A DNA stretch of 64,000 bases, from positions 1 to 64,000 of the forward strand of contig NZ_QOIM01000034.1 in the NCBI RefSeq assembly GCF_003323735.1, written 5' to 3'. Shown here piece by piece: positions 1-8,660 of this stretch. This DNA comes from Streptomyces reniochalinae. Lineage in GTDB: Bacteria > Actinomycetota > Actinomycetes > Streptomycetales > Streptomycetaceae. The translations under genes and the position numbers were made by a program. Positions within the stretch are counted from its first letter, which is position 1. Each line of letters begins with the position of its first letter. The notes under the pieces were generated by a model. The model ran no database searches and was not told the DNA's origin. It was given only the letters and a program-made list of their open reading frames with translations.

Positions 1-58
1 TGAACTCCGGTGTGAACGAGCGGCGAGGACGCGGCTTCTTCTTCCCCATGCTCTCCAT
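1..58 (-). CDS. IS3-type transposase OrfA, 5' end only
   Basis: Reading leftward from an ATG at 58 gives MESMGKKKPRPRRSFTPEF before the window ends. This is the typical basic N-terminus of OrfA, the helix-turn-helix subunit of IS3-family transposases in streptomycetes. In-frame ATGs at 67 and 49 are alternative starts. The rest of the element lies outside the window, so intactness cannot be judged. The outer end of the element probably lies within about 60 bases to the right of the start. It abuts the replication-initiator remnant, which fits an IS insertion into a decaying integrative element. Confidence 0.6.
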   Translation of the reverse strand, partial: MESMGKKKPRPRRSFTPEF

Positions 59-193
59 GATGGACATCCTTCCGGGGCAACGCCCCTGATCTCGAATGTC
101 CGTCAAACCGAATCAAGCCCAGGTCAAGTGGGCGAGGACGAGCGTTGTCTCCTCACTATCTGTGGCGGTTTCCTCCCCTCACGCGATGGCCGC

Positions 194-565
194 TTAGAGA
201 CGGCGCCATTCGGCGCGGGCGGTGCGGAGGGCGCCGAACGTGGTGAAGTAGCGGCGGGTTTTGGTGGAGAAGTGACCTCGAAGCCGAGCACGTGGCCCAG
301 GCGCAGAGCCTGAGGTGTTCGAAGCCTTTGCGAGCGCCGAGGGACCAGGCAGTGCGGATGAGGCGTCCGGCGCGAAGAGGCAGGTCCATGCCTGCCAACT
401 CGGCGACGAAGTGCAGGCGGCGGTGCAGAGTGCCCGTCGCCGTTTCGGCGCCCTTGGTGGCGTACGTGGCGATGTAGGCCGCGACTGCCCGGTCAGTGAG
501 CGCCTGACCGTCGTAGAAGGCTGGGCCGTGGATGGTGCGGATGTCGAGTTGGTCCCTTCTGTGGC
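194..565 (-). pseudogene. RepSA-type replication initiator remnant
   Basis: The minus-strand translation contains QLDIRTIHG, then AVAAYIATYATKGAE, then GRLIRTAWSLGARKGFEHLRL. These match the C-terminal part of the RepSA/pSAM2-type initiators of actinomycete integrative elements (family knowledge, no search run). After EHLRL the frame breaks twice. Single-base losses near 300 and 285 move the conserved WAHVLGF and RGHFSTKTRRYFTTFG segments into successive frames, ending at the TAA at 194-196. The N-terminal two thirds of a normal Rep are absent. The gene is therefore truncated and frameshifted and cannot be functional. It indicates a former AICE-like element here. Confidence 0.7.
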
Positions 566-714
566 TGAGACAGCCGCTACTGAGCGTCATCACAAGCCAT
601 TGCAGCAGGTGAGATCCGCTTCCCAGCGCCAAAAAATCGTGTGTCCCAAGCGCTGAGGGCCGAACCTGACAGCCAGCTCACCAATTCCGCAGTGCGTCTC
701 TGCCCGAGTGCCTA

Positions 715-1215
715 ATGTGGCGTCTCGTGGAATGGATATCGCCAGTCAGTACGGCTATCGGTGCCCTGATAGGTGTGGGCTCGACGCTGGTCGTTGACCG
801 CGCCCGTTGGCGTCGTGAGCGGACCGACCGAGCACAGGAACAGCGGCTGCATCTGTACGCCGACTACTCAGCGTCCCTCTCCCGTATGAGGACAGCGCTC
901 AACGAATGTGCGCAGGAGGAGGCGCAGGGTGAGGACCGGGCTCAACGAGTCCGCGCGCTGTTCCTCAGCCCTGGCGGCTACGAGCTTCGGCACCAACTTG
1001 CCATACTGGCCCCTCAGGCGGTGATCGAGGCTTCCCGCACGGCTTTCATCATCCTCAGAGAGACGCGCGATTGCTTGTTGGCCGGAGCGGACGCCCACAG
1101 CACGGACTACCGCGAGTTGGAAGACTCCTTCGACAACGCCATAGCTGAACTCCGCGCACTCATGCGGAGAGACCTTGGCGCTCCGGATTCCATCCCAGGT
1201 CAAGCTGGTTACTGA
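715..1215 (+). CDS. Hypothetical protein with N-terminal membrane anchor
   Basis: The 166-residue product starts with a hydrophobic stretch (about residues 8-27, STAIGALIGVGSTLVV), followed by a basic, Arg/Glu-rich helical cytoplasmic segment. This looks like the small anchored proteins common in actinomycete accessory DNA; no function is recognised. The stop codon (1213-1215) lies inside the left inverted repeat of the adjacent IS630-type element. The last two or three codons are therefore supplied by the IS, and the original C-terminus may have been cut off by the insertion. No strong ribosome binding site is visible before the ATG. Confidence 0.6.
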   Translation: MWRLVEWISPVSTAIGALIGVGSTLVVDRARWRRERTDRAQEQRLHLYADYSASLSRMRTALNECAQEEAQGEDRAQRVRALFLSPGGYELRHQLAILAPQAVIEASRTAFIILRETRDCLLAGADAHSTDYRELEDSFDNAIAELRALMRRDLGAPDSIPGQAGY

Positions 1216-2369
1216 CCTTCAAAGCGTGGTGTCGGTAGGACTGACGGCCCTTGATCCCTGCGGTATCACGAGTACATGAGGTATGCCCAAGGCGGTGGTC
1301 TGACCGACGAACGGCGGTCCTTCCGTGAGGAGTTACGGCTGGAGGCGGCCGAGCGGTTCCGGCACGGCGACGAGAACGCGGTCATCGCGCACGACCTGCG
1401 GGTCAGCGTCCGGGTCGGTGCAGCGCTGGCGCAAAGCCTGGTCCCAGCGCGGGCCCAGAGCCCTGGCCTCGAAGGGCCCGGCATCGCTGCCGCTGCTGAG
1501 CGACGACCTGTTCGCCGTGCTGGAGCAAGAGCTGGACAAGGGAGCGGTGGCACATGGGTGACCGGATCAGACGTGGGCCCTGGCGCGGATCAAGACCCTG
1601 ATCGGGCGCCGGTTCCACAAGAGCTCCACCGTGCAAGGTGTGGCCGCCCTGCTCAAGCGGCACGGCTGGAGCTGCCAGGCCCCCGCCCGTCGCGCGATCG
1701 AGCGCAACGAGGCGGCGGTGGCCGGCTGGGTGAAGGAGACCTGGCCTCAGGTGGAAGGACCGTGGCGGCGCTCGATGCCTGGCTCGTCTTCGAGGACGAA
1801 GCCGGATTCTCGATGACGCCGCCGACCACTCGCACCTGGTCCCGCCGCGGTCGCACCCTTGTGGTCCGCGTCCGGGGCCGTTCCCGCCGCCGCTTATCGA
1901 TCGCCGCCCTGGCCTGCCACAAAGCCGGCGAATCCTCCCGGCTGATCTACCGCCCCTGCCCGGACGCTCGGCCCGACGGTCGCAAAAGCTTCTCCTGGAA
2001 GGACTACCGCGACCTGGTCCAGACCGCTCACCAGCAGCTCGGCGGTCCGATCGTGGTGGTCTGGGACAATCTCAACACCCACCTCACTGCCGGAATGCGC
2101 CGCTACATCGCCGACCGCGACTGGCTCACGGTCTTCCATCTGCCGCCTTACGCGCCCGACCTCCACCCGGTCGAGGGCATCTGGTCCGTCCTGCGACGCA
2201 CCACCACGGCCAATCGCGCCTTCGCCGACCCCGACGACCTGATCACCGCCATCCGACGCGGCCTACGCCAACTCCAATACCGTCCCGACGTCCTCGACGG
2301 TTGCCTCACTGGCACCGGCCTCCGGCACCAGCCACCATGACGACACCACGCTTTGAATGTCAGTAACCA
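1206..2369 (+). mobile_element. IS630-type insertion sequence, degenerate
   Basis: Near-perfect 29-bp terminal inverted repeats lie at 1206-1234 and 2341-2369. They start TGGTTACTGACCTTCAAAGC on the left, and the complement of the right end differs at one position (ACATT for ACCTT). They enclose one IS630-type transposase reading region. IS630 elements target TA. A TA occurs inside each repeat (1210-1211 and 2364-2365), so the exact biological end is uncertain by a few bases. The element is non-autonomous because its transposase is broken. Confidence 0.8.
1276..2340 (+). pseudogene. IS630-type transposase, frameshift plus nonsense
   Basis: The reading region begins MRYAQGGGLTDERRSF, an N-terminal winged-helix segment, and ends with the DDE catalytic part (LDAWLVFEDEAGF, VVVWDNLNTH, LPPYAPDLHPVEGIWS). 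An extra G in the GGG run at 1412-1414 throws the helix-turn-helix (SVQRWRKAW) out of frame. In that second frame a TGA at 1559-1561 replaces the expected Trp of HGWPDQTW. Near 1760 the frame returns to that of the catalytic domain. Related Streptomyces IS630 elements often have a natural frameshift there, so this third shift may be programmed rather than damage. A TTA codon occurs in the catalytic part. The first two lesions make it a pseudogene. Confidence 0.8.
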
Positions 2370-2577
2370 TCTACCAGGCCCGGGACCTCCGACGCCTGCT
2401 GTCCTCGCCCCGGGCGAATCTCTCGGCCGCTTGTAGTCGTAACTTCTCGCGGAACCGCTGCGGTTCGACAGCCGACCCGCCTCCCTGTGGGTAGCGCCTG
2501 CCTGGTGATACCGCACAAGAAGACGACCCCCTCAGCCCCTACGACCTCACGAGTTCAATCTTGTAGATGGTGCACCA

Positions 2578-3633
2578 GTGCGCGGACAAGTCACTCGCGC
2601 TGCGACCGAAACCTTCGGCACCATTTTTCGTATTGAAGAGAGCAATGGGGGACCAATCGCCTACAATCGCAGAGGTCTCAATTCGCACGACTGTTCCCTC
2701 GCTATTCAAGGACCCTGGAGGTCACACGTGAGCGTGGTCGCTATCACCGACCAGGCAGCTGCGCAGACCGTCCAGGACGCGGGCGGGATCCCAAAACGGG
2801 TGACCCGCAGCAAGGCTGAGCCGGAGTCCATCCACCGTGAACTGGACGAGCTGGGAGACATACGCAATACAGCGTGGGGTGCCGATCCGAGCACCAACCA
2901 GGTATCGGTCGAGATCTTCGACAGAGCGCCCGCCGACAGCCGGGAACGTATCGAGACGGTCGCAGCGGCACACCCAGGTTCGATACGCATCGACCGGATC
3001 AGGCAGAAGCTGAGGTTCAAGGCCACCGAACTCCGTGGTGGCAACGGGATTCACCTCAGCCAAACTGACTGCGGCGCCGGCTTCAACACGAAGGACTCCG
3101 CTGGGAAGGTCCATAAGCTTTCCGCCGGGCACTGTGCACGCCGTGTCAGCAAGGGAACCGACTGGCTGATGAGCTGGAACGGCCAAAGAATCGGAAGACC
3201 AGACCGCGTGGGGCTTCAGCGGCTCCCTGGATGACTGGGCCACCATCAGAGCCAGCGACTCCAAAATCAAGCCCCTCGGGACTGTCAGGTACTACGGAGG
3301 TACCTACAAGCAGATCGACAAGTCCCGCTTCCCCGCAAACGGGAAGGATGTCGACCGGATTGGCGTCAGCAGTCAGGACACAACGGGCACCGTCACCAAC
3401 GAAGTGGTAACGGTCATTATCGACGGGGTCAAGCTCAAGAACATGTTCGAGTCGGATGTCTGTGCTCTGGGGGCGACAGCGGAGGTCCGGCGCTCTGCGG
3501 ATCAACGGCCTTGGGGCTCCTCTCCGGCGGCACCGACGAGAAGAAGTGCACCGCCTCCGCCAACGGCACCTACAGGAACTACTTCATGCCGGTGCAGACG
3601 GTGTTGGGGCAACGCGGCCTTCGCGTCTACTGA
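2578..3633 (+). pseudogene. S1 family (streptogrisin-like) serine protease, frameshifted
   Basis: The first frame encodes a propeptide-like stretch (DIRNTAWGADPSTNQVSVEI), then the mature protease start (GGNGIH) and the catalytic His motif LSAGHC. Near 3196 the sequence shifts one frame and continues DQTAWGFSGSLDDWATIRASD, which may contain the catalytic Asp. At about 3471 one G is missing from a G run. This puts the nucleophile motif GDSGGPALCG in another frame, which ends LGQRGLRVY at the TGA 3631-3633. No signal peptide is visible, so the N-terminus is also lost. Intact relatives are secreted alpha-lytic-protease-like enzymes made with a propeptide. Confidence 0.75.
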
Positions 3634-3727
3634 GGCGCCGTCCGATGCCGCAACCGGCGGAACCCACCCCGGGCCAGGCCCGTCGCATGAACGGGGCAGT
3701 CTGCAACTCATTCAACCAGGAGGTCAC

Positions 3728-4624
3728 ATGAGGTCCAGGTTGAGGCGCCCTGTCAGCCAACTGACCGCGGCCGTTTTGGCCTGCGGCCTGGGGGCCACCG
3801 CCGGTTGCGGCAACCAGCAGGAGAACGCCGACAGCAACCAGCAGGCCGACGCGGACCTCAGACGGGAACTGGGCCACCGTGCCCGGCAAGTCGCCAAAGC
3901 CTGGGAGCGATCACCCGCAGCCGCCGCGTGGCGTACCGGATACCACCCCACCGGTGCAGTGACCCAACTGCCGCGCGACGGCCTGCGTAGCAAGGGCGAA
4001 AATCGGGCGTACCAGACCGGCAGATTCGTCCTGCGGGCAAAGCTGCCCGCCGCCGAGCCCAAGGACGGCCGGGTGACCTGGAACAGGCATGAATCGCTGA
4101 CCCGGCCACTGGCCGGGGCGGAGGAGACCTATCAGGCCCTGGCCGATGACAGTGCCGGGACGCATCTGACCGTGACCGGGGCGAAGCTGGGTGACATGCG
4201 CGTGTCCACCAGTCGCGGCCCGGCCACGGTCCCCGCCTGGCTGTTCAGCCTGAAAGGCTACGACTCCCCCCTGAAGCAGGCCGCTGCCATCCCCTCGAAA
4301 CTTCCCCGCCCGCCGATCAAGAAGCTTGTCGGCGTTGCTGGAGGTGTCGAGCGGCTTGTCCGGATCTCCGCCGACGGGCGGGCGGTGACTGTGGACGTTC
4401 GCCTCAGCGGCTGCCATGAGCTCGCCGCGGTGGATGAATGGGAAACACGCAGCAGCGTGGTACTGACAACACCCCTAAAGAGTCGCAAGAAGGATGGCCT
4501 TTGCCTCAAGCGGGCGAAGTCGCAGCAGACGACGGTGAAGCTGGACCGCCCCGTGGGTGATCGCGCCGTGCTCGACGCGCGTAGCGGCCAACCGCTCACC
4601 TACGAGACACGGCTCAGACCTTGA
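3728..4624 (+). CDS. Predicted secreted lipoprotein, unknown function
   Basis: A perfect AGGAGG (3718-3723) precedes the ATG at 3728, which fixes this start over longer in-frame extensions. The 298-residue product has a basic N-terminus, a hydrophobic core and the lipobox LGATAGC, with the lipid-modified Cys near residue 27. It should therefore be anchored outside the membrane. The rest is soluble, with no family I recognise and two C-terminal Cys (LSGCHE and DGLCLK) that could pair. It sits just downstream of the broken protease and upstream of an IS5 remnant, but its own frame is intact. Confidence 0.75.
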   Translation: MRSRLRRPVSQLTAAVLACGLGATAGCGNQQENADSNQQADADLRRELGHRARQVAKAWERSPAAAAWRTGYHPTGAVTQLPRDGLRSKGENRAYQTGRFVLRAKLPAAEPKDGRVTWNRHESLTRPLAGAEETYQALADDSAGTHLTVTGAKLGDMRVSTSRGPATVPAWLFSLKGYDSPLKQAAAIPSKLPRPPIKKLVGVAGGVERLVRISADGRAVTVDVRLSGCHELAAVDEWETRSSVVLTTPLKSRKKDGLCLKRAKSQQTTVKLDRPVGDRAVLDARSGQPLTYETRLRP

Positions 4625-4866
4625 GAGGTCGTTTCAGTAGGTCAGTCAGCGGTAGCCGACGAGGGCCACGGCTTATCGACGAGAGCAAGAAAACACTCAG
4701 ACTTGCGCTCGTGGCGGCGGTGCAGACGTCGGCACCCGGCCAGCCAGAACACACCGTATTCTCGACAACCCAGCGATGGCGGCCCAGCCGAGCAGGGGTC
4801 GCGACACTCTTGCGGGCGATGCGGTGGCGAATGCCCCCCTCGGTAGCCATCGCCGCAGGTGATCAT
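4614..4866 (-). pseudogene. IS5-type transposase C-terminal remnant
   Basis: The minus strand encodes RHRIARKSVATPARLGRHRWVVENTV and, one frame over, FWLAGCRRLHRRHERKSE followed by FLAL. This matches the end of IS5-family transposases (the RHR...RW.VERT..WL...RRL..RYER...FLA pattern). A duplicated GT dinucleotide near 4750 separates the two frames. The upstream DDE part is missing, so this is a truncated, frameshifted remnant. Its left end overlaps the last codons of the lipoprotein gene at 3728-4624 on the opposite strand. Confidence 0.7.
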
Positions 4867-5249
4867 AGTCGTACCTGTGTCGTGTGGAGTTTGTTTCGCC
4901 CGGGGAGAAGGCCCGGGGGCGACCGGGCTACCTCACCACATGTGCTCGGATCGGCTGAATCTGCTGCAGCACTCTGATCACGCCGGTGGCCGCGTGCGTC
5001 CGGATTTCGTCGTCGGAACAGCAGCTCCATCGCGGTACGCACGGTCCTGGACGGTTCGGTTCCGCGCGAGCGCCGGCGGCCTTCCGCACTCGTACTGGAT
5101 CATCGCCCGGGGGCACGGGAAAGGGCCCGTTCAGCGGGTATCTCGATTCGCGGACGGTTTGGTTGAGCGCACAACCATGCCGCGGCCACGCCGGTCTTGC
5201 TTGCACGATCTGCGCCCAGCGCGGGAACAACAGCACAGGGAGATGCACA
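4867..5249. other. Non-coding gap between IS remnant and lipoprotein gene
   Basis: No convincing gene, RNA or repeat was found in this 383-base stretch. Both strands carry only low-quality frames with no recognisable motif. Its last part must hold the promoter and leader of the lipoprotein gene that starts at 5250. Confidence 0.5.
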
Positions 5250-6053
5250 GTGCGAGTCGCTGCCATACGTCGTACCGTCCTGATCGCTTCCGCGGTCTCC
5301 GTCGCGCTTCTGGTCACCGGATGCGGTGGCGACGCCGAGGGCGGTGAGGGCAAGGAGGCGCGCGGCGACGCGGGGGGCAGGAAGCCGGTGGCGAAGGCGC
5401 TCACGGCCGGCGAGTTGGAGAAGCGCGTGGTCGCCGAGGGTGACGTCAAGGGCCACGAGGTCAAGGAGCCGGGAAAGAGGGATGTCTTCGAGCCCGGCTC
5501 CGTCTCTGCCGAAAGGGCCGAGTGCAAGCCGGTCGCCCAAGTGCTGTCGGCGCTGCCGGCGGGTGAGCCGACGGCACGTGTCCAGCGGCTCGTCGTCCAT
5601 GAGGCCGAAGGCGCCAAGAAGGACCTGCCCTCCACGGATGAGATGGCGGACATGAAGGAAGGCGAGGCGGGGGAAGCGATGCTCGACTCGCTGGACGTCA
5701 CCAAGACGCTGACCTCCCTGTGGTCCTACGACGCCGACGGCGCCCAGCAGGCCCTCGCCACGCTGCGGGAGGCCGGTAGGAAGTGCGCAGGGGGCTTCGC
5801 CATGACGGCCGACGGCGACGAACAGCAGGTCACCAAGGTCAGCGTGGAAAAGCTCTCCGTGGGTGAGGAGGCCGTGGCCTGGACCGTGGGGACGGAGCAG
5901 GACGGTGCCGCTGCCGAGACCAAGGTCGTCGTCTTCAGGCAGGGCACCACCCTGGCCGGTTTCTCGTCCTTCAACATCGCGGCGATCACCCGGGGGGAGG
6001 CGTTCGAACAGCCGACCGCTGTCATCGAGGCGCAGGCGGCCAAGCTCGGCTGA
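5250..6053 (+). CDS. Predicted lipoprotein, unknown function
   Basis: The GTG at 5250 follows an AGGGAG-type ribosome site and gives VRVAAIRRTVLIASAVSVALLVTGC. That is a clear lipoprotein signal peptide with lipobox LVTGC (Cys about residue 25). The mature part of about 240 residues begins with a Gly/Glu-rich linker. It then forms a soluble domain with paired Cys (AECKP and RKCAG), resembling the sensor-like or PknH-type extracellular domains of actinomycete lipoproteins; that resemblance is only an impression. The gene is monocistronic and ends shortly before a strong hairpin. Confidence 0.75.
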   Translation: MRVAAIRRTVLIASAVSVALLVTGCGGDAEGGEGKEARGDAGGRKPVAKALTAGELEKRVVAEGDVKGHEVKEPGKRDVFEPGSVSAERAECKPVAQVLSALPAGEPTARVQRLVVHEAEGAKKDLPSTDEMADMKEGEAGEAMLDSLDVTKTLTSLWSYDADGAQQALATLREAGRKCAGGFAMTADGDEQQVTKVSVEKLSVGEEAVAWTVGTEQDGAAAETKVVVFRQGTTLAGFSSFNIAAITRGEAFEQPTAVIEAQAAKLG

Positions 6054-6069
6054 CGCGTTCGAGCCGATT

Positions 6070-6106
6070 CGTGCACCCGTGGGGGCAGGGGCCTGGCGGG
6101 TGCACG
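6070..6106. terminator. Hairpin between convergent genes
   Basis: CGTGCACCCG (6070-6079) pairs perfectly with CGGGTGCACG (6097-6106) across a 17-base loop, 17 bases after the lipoprotein stop. There is no U-tract, as is common in Streptomyces. It could end transcription from both this gene and the opposing gene that ends at 6193. Confidence 0.55.
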
Positions 6107-6192
6107 GAGCGGAGCGAGTGCGGTAGTGGCGCTCTTCGGCTCGGTGGCTTCTCGGCCCTCCTCGGGGTGTGGGGTAGTGGCGCGTGGAGGGG

Positions 6193-6663
6193 TTATGACG
6201 ACTGGCCCTCGCACTCCTGGGTGAGGTTTCCGGGCAGGGGGAGGGCTGCCGCGAGATGGCGTGCTCCTTCAGGCGTGAGGACGAGAGCTCTGGGGCGTGA
6301 GCCGGGCGTCAGCCACCGATGGGTGAGGAGCGCGGCGAGGAGGGCCGCTCCCAGCCGGCCCGCCAGATGGTGACGTTGCTTTGTCCAGTCCAGACAGCAC
6401 CGCAGCAAGGTGCGTCGGGAGGGGCGGGGCGGGGTGGCCGTTTCCGAGAGATCGACGCCCAGACAGGCGAACACCTCCTGTGCGGTGGGTCCCAGTTCGT
6501 AGGGGTGGGCGGGGAGCGGGGAGGAGAGACGGTCGTGGGGACGGCGGCGAGTGTCGGGGATTCCGTCGGTGGGATGAGTGTGGGCTGGGGACACTTCGGG
6601 CTCGATGGAAGTGTCCGGTGGCCGGGGTAACGCCCGTGGGAGCGGGGCCGGGGCCGGCCTCAT
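6193..6663 (-). CDS. ArsR-type regulator C-terminal-domain protein
   Basis: The C-terminal half (about residues 55-150: YELGPTAQEVFACLGVDL, CCLDWTKQRHHLAGRLGAALLAAL, RALVLTPEGARHLAA) matches the distal part of streptomycete ArsR/SmtB-like repressors, including the CLDWT segment. The winged-helix N-terminal half of such proteins is absent, replaced by about 45 Pro/Arg-rich residues. The ATG (6663) overlaps the TGA of the upstream gene as ATGA, which supports this start and translational coupling. It may be a separated ligand-binding or dimerisation domain, or a decayed repressor. DNA binding is not supported by the sequence. Confidence 0.6.
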   Translation of the reverse strand: MRPAPAPLPRALPRPPDTSIEPEVSPAHTHPTDGIPDTRRRPHDRLSSPLPAHPYELGPTAQEVFACLGVDLSETATPPRPSRRTLLRCCLDWTKQRHHLAGRLGAALLAALLTHRWLTPGSRPRALVLTPEGARHLAAALPLPGNLTQECEGQSS

Positions 6664-7079
6664 CCCGCGCCCCGTGCGCGCGTGCTCTCCCGGGGGCCCA
6701 GGTTGTGGAGGATCGTCGAGTGCAGGGCCGCGTGGAGGGCGGCGGCGTGGGTCAGGGACGCCGCAGGGGTGCAGGGAACGGCCCAGTGGGGGCCCGGAGG
6801 GTGCAGGCGGCTGCTGGGCGGTACGGTCACCCAGCTCGCCGTCCCGAGAACCTGGACGGCGGCGAACTCGTCGAAGGACCAGTCGCGGGCGGTGTCCGGC
6901 TCGATGAGCCAGTAAAGCCTGCTGCCGTACGGGTCACGGATGACGGCTCCGGAGGAGGGGCCGAGCCGTGCCAGTACGCCCTCTCCCAGATAGGCGGGGA
7001 CCCGTACGGCGTCCCACCACTCCCCCGCGGGTAACAGCACGGCATCCAGGCCCTTCGGCAGCGGCCACCATACGGTCAC
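6660..7079 (-). CDS. Hypothetical protein, WWPLPKGLDAVLLPAGEWWDAV type
   Basis: The GTG at 7079 has AGGAGAA upstream and starts a 139-residue protein opening with VTVWWPLPKGLDAVLLP. This N-terminus recurs in streptomycete proteins of unknown role that resemble part of bifunctional primase/polymerase-like folds; that link is from memory and weak. The middle, SGAVIRDPYGSRLYWLIEPDTA, looks like a small alpha/beta domain. No catalytic residues can be assigned. It overlaps the ArsR-like C-domain gene by four bases, so the two are probably co-translated, and it lies downstream of an XRE regulator on the same strand. Confidence 0.6.
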   Translation of the reverse strand: MTVWWPLPKGLDAVLLPAGEWWDAVRVPAYLGEGVLARLGPSSGAVIRDPYGSRLYWLIEPDTARDWSFDEFAAVQVLGTASWVTVPPSSRLHPPGPHWAVPCTPAASLTHAAALHAALHSTILHNLGPRESTRARGAG

Positions 7080-7403
7080 GGCTTCTCCTGTGCGTCCTGC
7101 GCGTCCAGTGCGTCATGTGCGTCATGTGCGTCGTGCGCGACGGGCGTCCGTCGTGCGACGGCGGCACTCGGGGAACCAGCCGGTGCCCGAGGGCGCCGAA
7201 CCGTGGCTCCGCCGATCCTTGGGGCGCCGACAATTGTCACGCCGGCAGCGCCCCTCGGTGTCGTGACGGGTTCAGCCTGCCGCGACGACGGCGGGAGAAG
7301 TGTCACCACTGAGTGACACTTTGATCGCACACCGTAGTTTTATCGCCCTGAGTTCCGCCGCACGCCTGCCCGACGGGACCGTTCTGGCGCGCCGGTGAGC
7401 GCT
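7080..7403. other. Intergenic region with 9-bp repeats and a palindrome
   Basis: This 324-base gap lies between two minus-strand genes. At 7089-7140 an imperfect run of 9-bp units of the type TGTGCGTCA occurs just upstream of the GTG of the gene starting at 7079. At 7299-7320 a perfect 7-bp inverted repeat (AGTGTCA, 8-base spacer, TGACACT) lies near possible promoter hexamers (TTGATC and TAGTTT at about 7321-7340). No coding frame is convincing. The region probably holds the promoter of the 7079-6193 pair. Confidence 0.5.
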
Positions 7404-8660
7404 TCACAGGCCCAGCCAGGCGGCCATGTTGTCCAGCGAGTCGGGGGTGCGACGCCGCTGAGCCACCAGCCCGTTGATGGTCTCGCGGGCGCCGGGGTGG
7501 TAGCGCGTCTGCTCAGGGGCCAGTTTGCGCGCCGTCATGACGGACTCCAGTGCGGCGTCGCAGCGCCCCGTCTCCATCTCGGCGCGGGCGCGGTCGACGT
7601 AGAAGTGGGCGCGGCGCGACATGGGCCAGCCGTGCGGCAGCCGCACCTGGCGGGACTTCTCCAGCGCCTTCCCGTAGCGCCGCATCTCCACCTGGGCGGA
7701 GACCTCGTGCACGGTGACGTTGGCCGGCCCGAAGCTGAGCCAGTGGACCCGCGAGGCCTCGCCGGTGCGCTGTGCGTACGCGGCGGCCTCGTGCAGATGG
7801 CCCTCGACGGCGTCCGCGTCGTGTGCGCGGGCCGCGATGACGCTCGCCCCCAGGTGCAGCTGCCCGCGCACGGCGAGAGTCTCCCGGGCTTCCCGCTCTG
7901 CACTGTCGATCTCCGAGAGAGCTCTGTGGCCCGCTTCGACGAGCCGCAGTCCGACGGTGTGCTCGCCCTCACGGAAGTAGGTCAGGGCGCGCATGTACTG
8001 GCGTACGGCGGCCAGCCGCGGGTCGGAGGCGCGTTCGGCGGCCCAGCCGAGCCGGTCGAGTGCGATGGTCGCCAGGTCGTAGAACCCGAGCTTGGTGGCG
8101 ATGTCGTGCGCCGTGCGATAGGCCGACCCGAGTGTTTGCCAGAGCACTGTACTGGGCGTCCGGTGGGCGGCGGAGGTGACTTCCGCGACGAAGGCGGGGA
8201 GCGCGTTCCCCGCCTTGCTCAGCTGGGTGGCCCGCACCATGCGGCACAGGTCGTCCGCACGGGCGGCGAGTTCGGCGGGGCGGACCTCGTTTCCCCCGTA
8301 TCCGTGCCCGTTCCCGTCCCACCTGCCCCTGTCCCCCTCCGTCACCGGTACGTGCCCGAGTCCGTCTTCGAGGTCGTAGAGGTCCAGGGACTCACGGATG
8401 GGCCGGATCAAGGCGGCGAGCCTGTCCTGCTGGAGTTCGGTGACGTACGGCTGCCCGGTCAGCGCGGTGACATCGATCCGCAGCAGCCGCGCCACCGCCG
8501 AGATCAGGTCGGGCGACGCGTTCTTACGGCCTTCCTCGACCTGTCGTAACAGGCTGTAGGAGTAGGGGATCTGGGCGGCCAGACCACGCTGGGTCAGTCC
8601 GGCCAGCTTGCGTTGATGGGCGATACGGACGCCCGCGTGTTCTTCCTTCAGCCCGCGCAT
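7404..8660 (-). CDS. XRE-family regulator with TPR-like sensor region
   Basis: The 418-residue product starts MRGLKEEHAGVRIAHQRK. Its helix-turn-helix of about 55 residues (GLTQRGLAAQIPYSYSLLRQ, then EEGRKNASPDLISAVARLL) is the Cro/C1 type. The remainder is alpha-helical with repeated Ala/Leu-rich pairs typical of TPR solenoids, as in the large streptomycete XRE regulators that may sense peptides or partner proteins. GGAG six bases before the ATG at 8660 supports this start over an upstream ATG at 8720. It is divergent from the flavoprotein gene at 8865. Its target is unknown. Confidence 0.8.
   Translation of the reverse strand: MRGLKEEHAGVRIAHQRKLAGLTQRGLAAQIPYSYSLLRQVEEGRKNASPDLISAVARLLRIDVTALTGQPYVTELQQDRLAALIRPIRESLDLYDLEDGLGHVPVTEGDRGRWDGNGHGYGGNEVRPAELAARADDLCRMVRATQLSKAGNALPAFVAEVTSAAHRTPSTVLWQTLGSAYRTAHDIATKLGFYDLATIALDRLGWAAERASDPRLAAVRQYMRALTYFREGEHTVGLRLVEAGHRALSEIDSAEREARETLAVRGQLHLGASVIAARAHDADAVEGHLHEAAAYAQRTGEASRVHWLSFGPANVTVHEVSAQVEMRRYGKALEKSRQVRLPHGWPMSRRAHFYVDRARAEMETGRCDAALESVMTARKLAPEQTRYHPGARETINGLVAQRRRTPDSLDNMAAWLGL

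Noticed and set aside
4621..4977. Plus-strand open frame after the lipoprotein gene
   Set aside because: The opposite strand encodes a recognisable IS5 transposase remnant; the plus frame has no motif.
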